A DNA stretch of 15,835 nucleotides, from NCBI GenBank assembly GCA_036123635.1, contig JAZADL010000185.1, positions 1-15,835 on the forward strand. Direction: 5' to 3'. Numbering within the stretch: the stretch's first letter is position 1; each line of letters opens with the position of its first letter. This DNA is from UBA9410 sp036123635. GTDB taxonomy: Bacteria > Actinomycetota > Acidimicrobiia > Acidimicrobiales > MedAcidi-G1. Positions 10,552-15,835 of this stretch are shown piece by piece. The notes below the pieces were generated by a model. That model saw only the letters and a list, made by a program, of their open reading frames with translations, was not told where the DNA came from and did not search any database. The translations under genes were made by a program, and so were the position numbers.

Positions 10552-11114
10552 TTCTCCATTACCCCAAGGTCTACGCCGGTGATGTGGACGTCGACGACCT
10601 CGTCGCGGCGTGTCGGCAGGTTCTTGCCTACGAAGTCGGGTCGGATGGGTAGTTCTCGGTGCCCGCGGTCGACCATGACGGCCAGTTGGATCGACCGGGG
10701 TCGGCCGAAGTCGCAGATGGCGTCCAGCGCAGCTCGGATGGTCCGACCGGTGAACAGCACGTCGTCGACGAGCACCACGATGCGGCTGTCCAGGTCGGTG
10801 GGCAGTTCGGTGGCGGCTTCGGGCACGACCGGTCGGATGCCGATGTCGTCGCGGTGGAGGGCCACGTCCAGGGTGCCGAGCGGGGGTCGGATCCCGTCGA
10901 TCTCCTCGAGGGTCTCGACCAGGCGTTCGGCGACCGGGACCCCGCCGGTCTGTAACCCGATGACCACCAGCTCGGACAGGCCGTGGTTCCGCTCGATCAC
11001 CTCGTGGGCCATCCGTCGGATGGCTCGTCCCATGTCGTCGGCGGTCATGATCCGCGCGTGGGACACAAAGACGCCCCCGAACGGGGGCGTTTGACGTCGT
11101 TCTCTTTCGGCCAT
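10548..11114 (-). CDS. pyrR: PyrR: pyr mRNA-binding regulator / uracil phosphoribosyltransferase
   Basis: PyrR senses UMP/UTP versus PRPP and binds pyr leader RNA to lower expression; many members also have weak uracil phosphoribosyltransferase activity. The 188-residue protein has the PRPP-binding loop VVLVDDVLFTGRTIRAAL (113-130) and ELVVIGLQTGGVPVAERL (48-65). TLDVALHRDD (81-90) and AVMVDRGHRELPIRPDFVGK (145-164) are also strongly PyrR-like. The usual TRG of the first loop is TGG here (Arg to Gly at 57). Start choice is open. The ATG at 11112-11114 has GAGGAG ten bases upstream. Alternatives are GTG at 11064-11066 (172 residues, closest to the Bacillus N-terminus) and ATG at 11046-11048. 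A strong hairpin lies between the first and second options. A PyrR-binding loop precedes the gene, so autoregulation is likely. Confidence 0.93.
   Translation of the reverse strand: MAERERRQTPPFGGVFVSHARIMTADDMGRAIRRMAHEVIERNHGLSELVVIGLQTGGVPVAERLVETLEEIDGIRPPLGTLDVALHRDDIGIRPVVPEAATELPTDLDSRIVVLVDDVLFTGRTIRAALDAICDFGRPRSIQLAVMVDRGHRELPIRPDFVGKNLPTRRDEVVDVHITGVDLGVMEK
11071..11090 (-). terminator. GC hairpin in the pyrR leader, candidate PyrR-controlled terminator
   Basis: A perfect 8-bp stem (ACGCCCCC with GGGGGCGT) closes a GTTC loop on the minus strand; nine pairs are possible with a two-base loop. It is followed by CTTTGTG, so the U-tract is short and the terminator strength uncertain. 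It lies 23 bases inside the pyrR frame if the upstream ATG is used, or directly before the GTG at 11064-11066. In the latter case its 3' arm would also mask a G-rich ribosome-binding site. Either reading gives a control point at the start of the pyr operon. Confidence 0.55.
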
Positions 11115-11142
11115 CGGCCTCGTTCTCCTCGATCCGTTCGGG
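11076..11142 (-). promoter_or_regulatory. Candidate antiterminator pairing in the pyrR leader
   Basis: The minus-strand segment CCCGAACGG (11134-11142) is exactly complementary to CCGTTCGGG (11076-11084). The first segment includes the 3' arm of the PyrR-binding loop; the second is the loop and inner stem of the downstream hairpin. The 9-bp pairing is therefore incompatible with both structures. This is how PyrR attenuators work in Bacillus: PyrR-UMP stabilises the binding loop, the antiterminator cannot form and the terminator does. The pairing is seen in the sequence; its use is inferred. Confidence 0.45.
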
Positions 11143-11156
11143 CCTCACGGGACCCG
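11139..11156 (-). promoter_or_regulatory. PyrR-binding loop in the pyr operon leader mRNA
   Basis: The RNA reads CGGGUCCCGUGAGGCCCG. Its core GGUCCCGUGAGGCC fits the PyrR target consensus ARUCCNGNGAGGYU at every conserved position. The exception is the outermost pair, where A-U is replaced by G-C, a compensatory change that keeps the stem. It folds as a lower stem of four pairs, a bulged U, two C-G pairs and a CGUGA loop. It sits in the 63-base gap between the acetyltransferase stop and the pyrR ATG, 24 bases upstream of that ATG. A TAGGCT hexamer (11175-11180) could be a -10 box placing transcription start just upstream, but no -35 is visible; read-through from nusB is also possible. Confidence 0.8.
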
Positions 11157-11177
11157 CTTCACGGTCGAGTCGGCAGC

Positions 11178-11738
11178 CTACACGCGTCCAGTGGTGCGCC
11201 TCCCACGACCCTCGGGGGGTCGGGCCACCAGGACGGTCCGCCCGTCCACCGGTCGGCCCAGGTTCTCGAAGCCGGCCTTCCGGGCCACGGTTAGCGAGGC
11301 AATGTTGTCGGGGTCCACTTCGGCGACCAGCGCGTCCAACCCCAGGGAGTCCAAGGCCCAGCGGGTCATCAGGGCGACCGCTTCGGTGGCTGCTCCCCGG
11401 CGGCGGTGGTCCGCGGCGGTCCACCAGCCGATCCGGGCCGTGCCCCGATTCCGGTCTACTGCCGACAGGCCTACTTCGCCGTGGACAACGGCCCGGTCCG
11501 GTTCGGAGAGGTCCACGACTACCAGGTCCAGAGCCAGGCCGGCCGTCCGGCGACTGGCGCACCCGTCAATCCATTTGGCGGCGGCCGTCTCGTCGGCCGG
11601 GTCAGGGACCGGTAGTCGGAGGCGTATCTCCGGGTCGGCCCAGGCGGCGGACAGGGCCGATGCGTCCTCCGGTGTCCAGGGTCGGAGGCCGTACCGCGTC
11701 CCGGCCAGCGGTGGCTCGGGCAGCGGCAGGGCGATCAC
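11178..11738 (-). CDS. GNAT family N-acetyltransferase (RimJ/RimL-like)
   Basis: This is a 186-residue acetyl-CoA-dependent acyltransferase of the GNAT fold; the substrate is unknown. It opens with the typical GTRYGLRPWTPEDASALSAA of the Acetyltransf_3 type and has GEVGLSAVDRNRGTARIGWW (87-106). The acetyl-CoA pyrophosphate motif is RRRGAATEAVALMTRWA (112-128), and DPDNIASLTVARKAGFENLG (142-161) matches the conserved asparagine-containing C-terminal motif of RimJ/RimL-like enzymes. The last dozen residues are Arg-rich and poorly conserved-looking. The GTG at 11736-11738 overlaps the nusB stop as GTGA, so it is probably cotranscribed with nusB. Possible roles are protein N-terminal or small-molecule acetylation; nothing in the neighbourhood fixes the target. 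Between nusB and pyrR it is an unexpected guest. Confidence 0.88.
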   Translation of the reverse strand: MIALPLPEPPLAGTRYGLRPWTPEDASALSAAWADPEIRLRLPVPDPADETAAAKWIDGCASRRTAGLALDLVVVDLSEPDRAVVHGEVGLSAVDRNRGTARIGWWTAADHRRRGAATEAVALMTRWALDSLGLDALVAEVDPDNIASLTVARKAGFENLGRPVDGRTVLVARPPEGRGRRTTGRV

Positions 11739-12163
11739 GCCGGGTCGCTCTCCGACCCGCGGAGTTCCCCGGCGATCCCTGCCACCATGCCGTTTACGAA
11801 GCGTGATGACCGCTCAGTGGAGTACTCGCCGGCTAGTTCCACCACCTCGGCCAGCACGGCGGCGGTGGGTACGTCGTCCAGGTGGGCCAGTTCGTAGACG
11901 GCCATGCGCAGCAGGGCCCGGTCCACGGCGGGCATCCGGTTGGTTGTCCATCCCTCTGCGTACCGGCCGATTACGTCGTCCAATTCGTCCAGCGAGCCGG
12001 CAACGCCCTCCACTAGGGCTACCGCGTAGTCGGCTGGAACGACTGGCTGGCCGGCCAGCATCTCGAGAATGTCGGTTTCTCGGACCTCGGCGGCGTACAG
12101 GATCTCGAGGGCTGTCTCGCGGGCCTCCCGGCGGGAACCGGTCGGGTCGTTGGGTCGGGACAT
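11735..12163 (-). CDS. nusB: Transcription antitermination factor NusB
   Basis: NusB binds boxA RNA with NusE (ribosomal protein S10) and supports antitermination on rRNA operons. The 142-residue all-helical protein has SRREARETALEILYAAEVRE near the N-terminus. It also has the conserved core MPAVDRALLRMAVYEL (76-91), VPTAAVLAEVVELAGEYS (97-114) and FVNGMVAGIAGEL near the C-terminus. The ATG at 12161-12163 lies ten bases after the efp stop without an evident Shine-Dalgarno, suggesting coupling to efp. The efp-nusB pair is widespread in bacteria and often sits beside aro or pyr genes, as here. Confidence 0.96.
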   Translation of the reverse strand: MSRPNDPTGSRREARETALEILYAAEVRETDILEMLAGQPVVPADYAVALVEGVAGSLDELDDVIGRYAEGWTTNRMPAVDRALLRMAVYELAHLDDVPTAAVLAEVVELAGEYSTERSSRFVNGMVAGIAGELRGSESDPA

Positions 12164-12173
12164 GGCGGGGTGG

Positions 12174-12737
12174 TCAGGCCCGGCTGAGGTACTCGCCGGA
12201 GCGGGTGTCGACCTTGACCCGCTCGCCGTTCTCGATGAACAGGGGGACCTGCACCACGAGGCCCGTCTCCAGGGTGGCCGGCTTGCGGGCGCCGGATACC
12301 CGGTCGCCCTGCACTCCGGGTTCGGTTTCGGTGATTGCTAGTTCCACGGCGGCCGGGAGTTCCACCCCGATCACCTCTTCGCCGAACAGCAGGATCAGGG
12401 CTGTGGCCTGCTCGACCAGGTACCGGGCGGCGTCGCCGAGGGCTGCTGGGGCGAGGTTGCGTTGGTCGTAGGTTTCGTCGTCCATGAACACGTAGTCGGC
12501 GCCGTCCCGGTACAGGAACTGCATCGACCGTTTGTCGATCATGGCCCGCTCGACCTTCTCGCCGGCTCGGAAGGTCCGGTCGACAACGGCTCCGGTTCGA
12601 ACGTTGCGCAGCGTGGTACGGACGAAGGCGTGTCCCTTGCCTGGTTTGACGTGCTGGAACTCGACGACCTGGACGAGGTCCCGGTCGAGTTCCAGGGTCA
12701 TGCCGTTCTTCAGGTCGTTGGTTGTGATGGTGGGCAT
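12174..12737 (-). CDS. efp: Translation elongation factor P
   Basis: EF-P enters the ribosomal E-site region to relieve stalling at consecutive prolines. The 187-residue protein has three domains: the N-terminal KOW-like domain with MPTITTNDLKNGMTLELDRD (1-20) and HVKPGKGHAFVRTTLRN (29-45), where Lys34 is the tip residue that is modified in some bacteria; an OB domain with MQFLYRDGADYVFMDDETYDQ; and a second OB domain ending VPLFIENGERVKVDTRSGEYLSRA-like. No EpmA/EpmB modification gene is near, which fits actinobacteria that use unmodified Lys (inference). The ATG at 12735-12737 is preceded by GGAG at 12743-12746 with five bases between; a 43-residue upstream extension of the frame is rejected because homology starts at MPTITTND. 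Confidence 0.97.
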   Translation of the reverse strand: MPTITTNDLKNGMTLELDRDLVQVVEFQHVKPGKGHAFVRTTLRNVRTGAVVDRTFRAGEKVERAMIDKRSMQFLYRDGADYVFMDDETYDQRNLAPAALGDAARYLVEQATALILLFGEEVIGVELPAAVELAITETEPGVQGDRVSGARKPATLETGLVVQVPLFIENGERVKVDTRSGEYLSRA

Positions 12738-12777
12738 GGTGGCTCCGGGCGGGAATGGGTGATGGGGAGGGTCGGTC

Positions 12778-13881
12778 TCACGGGTCCTTTGGTGAACGGG
12801 TGAGCGCATGGTGGCCGTCGGTGGTGACCAGCACCGTGTCCTCCCAACGCACGCCGCCGAAGCCACCCAGGTAGGCCCCCGGTTCGACGGTGACTACTTG
12901 GCCGGCTCGCAGGGTACCAGTGGCGGTCGCTGACACTGCTGGGGCTTCATGGATGTCGAGGCCGACGCCGTGGCCGGTGCCGTGGATGAACGCCTCCCCC
13001 AGTCCGGCGGCGTCCAATGAAGTGCGGCAGGCGGCGTCCACCTCGGCGAGGGGCACGCCGTCGGCCACTAGGGCCAGTCCGGCTTCCTGGGCGTCTAGGA
13101 CGGCGGACAGCAGGTCGGCTTCCCGGCCGGAGCCCGACCCTCCGACCCGGAAGGAGCGGGTCATGTCGGATCGGTAGCCGTCGAACACCGCCCCGAAGTC
13201 GCACACCACCAGGTCTCCGTCGGCCAATGGTCGGGAGCCGGGTCGGGCGTGGGGCAGGGCGCTGTTGGGGCCGGCGGCCACGATTGTCTCGAACGCCCGG
13301 TCCGACGCGCCGCTGGTCCGCATGGCGTGGTCGAGGGCCAGGGCCAGGTCGGCCTCTGTGGTTCCGGCGACCATGGTTGGTTGCACTTCGGCTAGTGCCC
13401 GGTCGGCGATGGCTGCCGCGGTGGTGATTCGTGCTACTTCGCCGTCGTCCTTGACTTCTCGCAGTGCCTCGACGAGGCCGTCGGTAGCTACCGGGTTGTC
13501 GTCCAGCAGTTTGGCTAGGCGCTGTTGTTCGGACCATGTGACTGATCGGGCTTCCAGGCCGATCCGGGTTGATCCGTCGGCCAGGGCGGTGACCGGTGAC
13601 TGGTCGCTGCTTGCGGATACTTCGACGTCGACTGCTGTTCCTGCGTCGGCTATCTGGGTTGGGGCCTGTTCGCTGTATCGCCCGTCGGTGATCAGTACGG
13701 CTTGCCGGCCGTCGACCCATAGGTTTCCCGCGGAGCCCGTGAAGCCGGTCAGGTAGCGGACGTTGGTCGTTCCGGTGACCAGCAGGGCGTCGATCCCGGC
13801 GTCGTCGAACAGGGCGCGTAGGGCGTCGAGCCGGTCGGCTACGGCCAGCGGCGGCAGCCCGTCGACGGTTCCGTTGGTCAC
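12778..13881 (-). CDS. M24B family metallopeptidase, Xaa-Pro aminopeptidase-like
   Basis: This is a cytoplasmic dimetal peptidase of the creatinase/aminopeptidase P fold, probably removing N-terminal residues before proline. The 367-residue protein has a creatinase N-terminal domain (about 12-140: LVTGTTNVRYLTGFTGS at 34-50, LITDGRYSEQA). The pita-bread catalytic domain has all five metal ligands: Asp228 and Asp239 (VCDFGAVFDGYRSDMTRSF), His304 (HGTGHGVGLDIHEAP), Glu333 (VEPGAY) and Glu347 (RWEDTVLV). The frame extends upstream through aroQ, but the GTG at 13879-13881 overlaps the aroQ stop as GTGA and gives the normal length. The gene stands between aroQ and efp, where a pepP/pepQ-type gene is often found. 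Whether the substrate is Xaa-Pro dipeptides or longer peptides cannot be decided from sequence. Confidence 0.92.
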   Translation of the reverse strand: MTNGTVDGLPPLAVADRLDALRALFDDAGIDALLVTGTTNVRYLTGFTGSAGNLWVDGRQAVLITDGRYSEQAPTQIADAGTAVDVEVSASSDQSPVTALADGSTRIGLEARSVTWSEQQRLAKLLDDNPVATDGLVEALREVKDDGEVARITTAAAIADRALAEVQPTMVAGTTEADLALALDHAMRTSGASDRAFETIVAAGPNSALPHARPGSRPLADGDLVVCDFGAVFDGYRSDMTRSFRVGGSGSGREADLLSAVLDAQEAGLALVADGVPLAEVDAACRTSLDAAGLGEAFIHGTGHGVGLDIHEAPAVSATATGTLRAGQVVTVEPGAYLGGFGGVRWEDTVLVTTDGHHALTRSPKDP

Positions 13882-14330
13882 CTGTCTAGGAGGTCGGCCA
13901 CCGCCTCGACTGCCATCCGGTAGCCGGCAGCTCCGAAGCCGGCGATCGTTCCGGCGGCCACCGGGGCTACCACCGACGTGTGGCGCCATGGTTCGCGGGC
14001 TGCCGGGTTGGAGAGGTGGAGTTCCACGATTGGACCGTCGAAGGCCGCCAGGGCGTCGTGTATGGCCCACGCGTAGTGGGTGAAGGCCCCCGGGTTGACG
14101 ACGATGCCGGCGCAGCGTCCCCGGGCGTCGTGGATGGCGTCCACCAGTTCGCCTTCGTGGTTGGACTGGATGTGTTCCAGGGTCAGTCCGCGGGCGGTGG
14201 CGGCTGCCGTGGCGCCGGCCACGTGGTCGTCCAGGGTGGCTGATCCGTAGATGTCTGGCTCCCGTTCGCCCAGCAGGTTCAGGTTGGGTCCCGACAGGAG
14301 GAGCACGGTGCGGTCGCTCATGGTCGACAT
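13878..14330 (-). CDS. aroQ: 3-dehydroquinate dehydratase, type II
   Basis: The enzyme dehydrates 3-dehydroquinate to 3-dehydroshikimate, the third shikimate step. The 150-residue protein has the type II signature LLLSGPNLNLLGEREPDIYG (10-29) with Arg23 and Tyr28 as likely catalytic residues. It continues with HIQSNHEGELVDAIHDA (53-69), VVNPGAFTHYAWAI (77-90), VELHLSNPAAREPWRHTSVV (102-121) and a C-terminal GTIAGFGAAGYRMAVEA. It has the short dodecamer-forming fold of type II rather than the type I aldolase fold. The ATG at 14328-14330 is used here; ATG at 14319-14321 (MSDRTVLLL) is equally plausible, and the GGGAAG upstream is better spaced for it. It follows aroB by 40 bases and overlaps the peptidase gene. 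Confidence 0.95.
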   Translation of the reverse strand: MSTMSDRTVLLLSGPNLNLLGEREPDIYGSATLDDHVAGATAAATARGLTLEHIQSNHEGELVDAIHDARGRCAGIVVNPGAFTHYAWAIHDALAAFDGPIVELHLSNPAAREPWRHTSVVAPVAAGTIAGFGAAGYRMAVEAVADLLDR

Positions 14331-14370
14331 CTTCCCACGACTGCTGTCTGGTCCGGTCGCCGGTTGTTGC

Positions 14371-15375
14371 TCATCGGACGGCTTCGAGGGTGTCGCGTAC
14401 GAGGCCCGGGTCGATGCTGGCTACCACCTCGATGCCTGTTGGGCCGTCCAGGGCGAAGGTCAGGCCGTCGACGGCTTTCTTGTCGCGGGCCATGGCGGCC
14501 ATCAGGTCGTCGGCTTGGGCGCCTTCGGGTAGCGAACTGGGAAGGCCGTAGCCGTCCACGATCTTTCGGTGCTCGGCTACCCGGTCGCGGTCGATTCGTT
14601 CGAGGGCTCGGCCTAGTTCGGCGGCATAGACCAGGCCGATGGCTACCGCTTCGCCGTGGCGGAGGTCGTAGTGGCCGGTGGTTTCGATGGCGTGGCCGAG
14701 GGTGTGGCCGTAGTTCAAGACGGCTCTTCGTCCGGCGTCTCGCTCGTCGGCGGCCACTATGTCGGCTTTGATTTCCACGCAGCGGGCCACCCGCTGGTCG
14801 AAGGCCAGGTCGGCTAGGTCGTCGCCTCCGAGGAAGTGGTACTTGGCCATTTCGCCCAGGCCGCAGCGCATCTCGCGTGCGGGCAGGGTGTCCAGGGTGG
14901 ATGTGTCGCACAGCACGGCTGCCGGTTGCCAGAAGGCGCCGACCAGGTTTTTGCCTTCCGGGAGGTTGACGCCGGTTTTGCCGCCGATCGCTGCGTCGAT
15001 CTGGGCTAGCAGTGTGGTGGCGACGTGAACCACGGGTAGGCCGCGGTGGTAGGAGGCGGCGGCGAAGCCGGCCACGTCGGTGACCACCCCTCCGCCTACG
15101 CCGACTACGGCGTCGCCGCGGGTCAGGCCCCAGGTTGCGAAGGCCCGGCAGAGTTCCTCGATGGTGGACAGTGTTTTGGCTGTCTCGCCGTTCGGGATGG
15201 GAAAGATTCGGTGGTCTACGCCCGGGTCCACGGCGACGGGAATGTCGGGCTGGGTGACGATGGCGACTCGTTGGACCCCGGATGGCAGTACCGAAGCCAG
15301 TTCCTCCGCTGCTTGCGGGCCGACCAGCACGGGGTAGGACCGGCCTTCGGGCAGTGCCACCTCGAGGCGGATCAT
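14371..15375 (-). CDS. aroB: 3-dehydroquinate synthase
   Basis: This NAD- and metal-dependent enzyme converts DAHP to 3-dehydroquinate, the second shikimate step. The 334-residue protein has the NAD-binding segment VVGVGGGVVTDVAGFAAASY (90-109), PVVHVATTLLAQIDAAIGGK (114-133) and GKNLVGAFWQP (141-151). The metal ligands by family comparison are Glu175 (GLGEMAKY), His224 (NYGHTLGHAIE) and His240 (LRHGEAVAIG). The length is slightly short of the usual 350-360 residues but no motif is missing. The ATG at 15373-15375 overlaps the aroK stop as ATGA, with GGAG at 15383-15386 seven bases upstream. The aroK-aroB-aroQ run in one direction indicates one aro operon that continues rightwards out of the window. 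Confidence 0.97.
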   Translation of the reverse strand: MIRLEVALPEGRSYPVLVGPQAAEELASVLPSGVQRVAIVTQPDIPVAVDPGVDHRIFPIPNGETAKTLSTIEELCRAFATWGLTRGDAVVGVGGGVVTDVAGFAAASYHRGLPVVHVATTLLAQIDAAIGGKTGVNLPEGKNLVGAFWQPAAVLCDTSTLDTLPAREMRCGLGEMAKYHFLGGDDLADLAFDQRVARCVEIKADIVAADERDAGRRAVLNYGHTLGHAIETTGHYDLRHGEAVAIGLVYAAELGRALERIDRDRVAEHRKIVDGYGLPSSLPEGAQADDLMAAMARDKKAVDGLTFALDGPTGIEVVASIDPGLVRDTLEAVR

Positions 15376-15835
15376 TGGACGGCTCCGTCGGTGGCCGGCA
15401 AGGCGTCCACCACGAGGGCGCCGACCATCGAGACGTCCAACCCGTCGGTGTCGATCACCGCGTCGGCGGCTGTCTCATAGGCCGGGGTCCGCTCGGAAGC
15501 CAGACGTCGCAGTGCTTCGACCGGGTCGCTGTCGGCTAGCAGGGGGCGGCTCGATGGGTCGCCTACCCGGGCGGCCAGCGTCTCGGGTGTGGCCCGCAGC
15601 CACACCACGGTCGCCTCCCGGGCTAGGACGGCCCGGTTGGTTTCCCGGCCCAGGACGCCTCCACCGGTGGACAACACGATGGGGTCCACGGCTTGCATCT
15701 GGAGGCCTAGGGCCTGCTCTTCCAGGTCGCGGAAGGCTTCCTCTCCGCCTTCGTGGAAGATCACACCGATGGAGCGTCCGGCCAACTGGGTTACCGCTCG
15801 GTCCAGGTCTACGTGGCGGCAACCCAGACGAGAGG
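15372..15835 (-). CDS. aroK: Shikimate kinase, N-terminus outside the window
   Basis: The enzyme phosphorylates shikimate with ATP, the fifth shikimate step. The frame is open to the right edge, so about 153 residues are visible and the P-loop is missing. The visible part starts SRLGCRHVDLDRAVTQLAGR, containing the shikimate-binding DxD-type motif, then SIGVIFHEGGEEAFRDLEEQ. STGGGVLGRETNRAVL has the GGG shikimate-binding loop, and the lid segment with SSRPLLAD has the conserved Arg. The shorter TTG-started reading inside the window is not a real start, because homology continues upstream. The stop overlaps the aroB ATG by four bases. Confidence 0.95.
   Translation of the reverse strand, partial: SRLGCRHVDLDRAVTQLAGRSIGVIFHEGGEEAFRDLEEQALGLQMQAVDPIVLSTGGGVLGRETNRAVLAREATVVWLRATPETLAARVGDPSSRPLLADSDPVEALRRLASERTPAYETAADAVIDTDGLDVSMVGALVVDALPATDGAVQ

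Noticed and set aside
11175..11180. TAGGCT as a -10 box for the pyr operon
   Set aside because: It is well placed to start the PyrR leader, but no -35-like hexamer lies at 16-19 bases and the motif overlaps the acetyltransferase stop codon; kept only as a remark.
10552..11562. Upstream extension of the pyrB frame to a 674-residue protein
   Set aside because: The extra 337 codons overlap pyrR and the acetyltransferase in another frame and have Arg/Pro/Gly-rich shadow composition; ATCase homology begins close to the GTG at 10551.
12738..12866. N-terminal extension of EF-P by 43 residues
   Set aside because: It overlaps the end of the peptidase gene, has no EF-P homology, and the ATG at 12737 has a well-placed GGAG and the family N-terminus.

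Overview
The window is GC-rich, and all 18 genes I can support lie on the minus strand, so the window reads right to left. It looks like an actinobacterial chromosome. The strongest pointer is a gene for MihF, the integration host factor known from Actinomycetota, sitting directly before gmk and rpoZ. Frequent GTG starts, four-base stop/start overlaps and a possibly leaderless promoter fit that. My inference is a member of Acidimicrobiia or a related deep actinobacterial lineage; this is a guess from gene order and composition, not from any search. This is core metabolism, and I see no mobile element, CRISPR array, tRNA or rRNA.

Right part (15835 to about 11178): aroK (N-terminus outside the window), aroB, aroQ, an M24B aminopeptidase, efp, nusB and a GNAT acetyltransferase. 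The aro genes supply three steps of chorismate synthesis. The peptidase, EF-P and NusB are common companions in bacterial aro-efp-nusB blocks, while the acetyltransferase is an extra member.

Centre (11177 to 2209): a complete-looking pyr operon, pyrR-pyrB-pyrC-carA-carB-pyrD-pyrF. Adjacent genes overlap by 1 to 8 bases throughout. It encodes carbamoyl phosphate synthase, aspartate transcarbamoylase, dihydroorotase, dihydroorotate dehydrogenase and OMP decarboxylase; pyrE is not here. The leader of pyrR contains a textbook PyrR-binding loop, a strong GC hairpin, and a 9-nt pairing that makes the two structures mutually exclusive. This is the layout of a UMP-responsive PyrR switch. The dihydroorotate dehydrogenase is of the 1B type, but its usual partner gene pyrK is absent.

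Left part (2208 to 1): mihF, gmk, rpoZ and the first part of coaBC. A 9-bp hairpin across the pyrF stop codon and a candidate leaderless promoter just before mihF suggest that a new transcription unit begins here. A 188-base gap before rpoZ is the longest non-coding stretch and may hold another promoter.

The most interesting things are the pyrR leader switch, with its hairpin overlapping the pyrR start region, the missing pyrK, and the hairpin-plus-promoter boundary between pyrF and mihF. Otherwise this is an ordinary core region, and I do not see a novel defence or mobile system.
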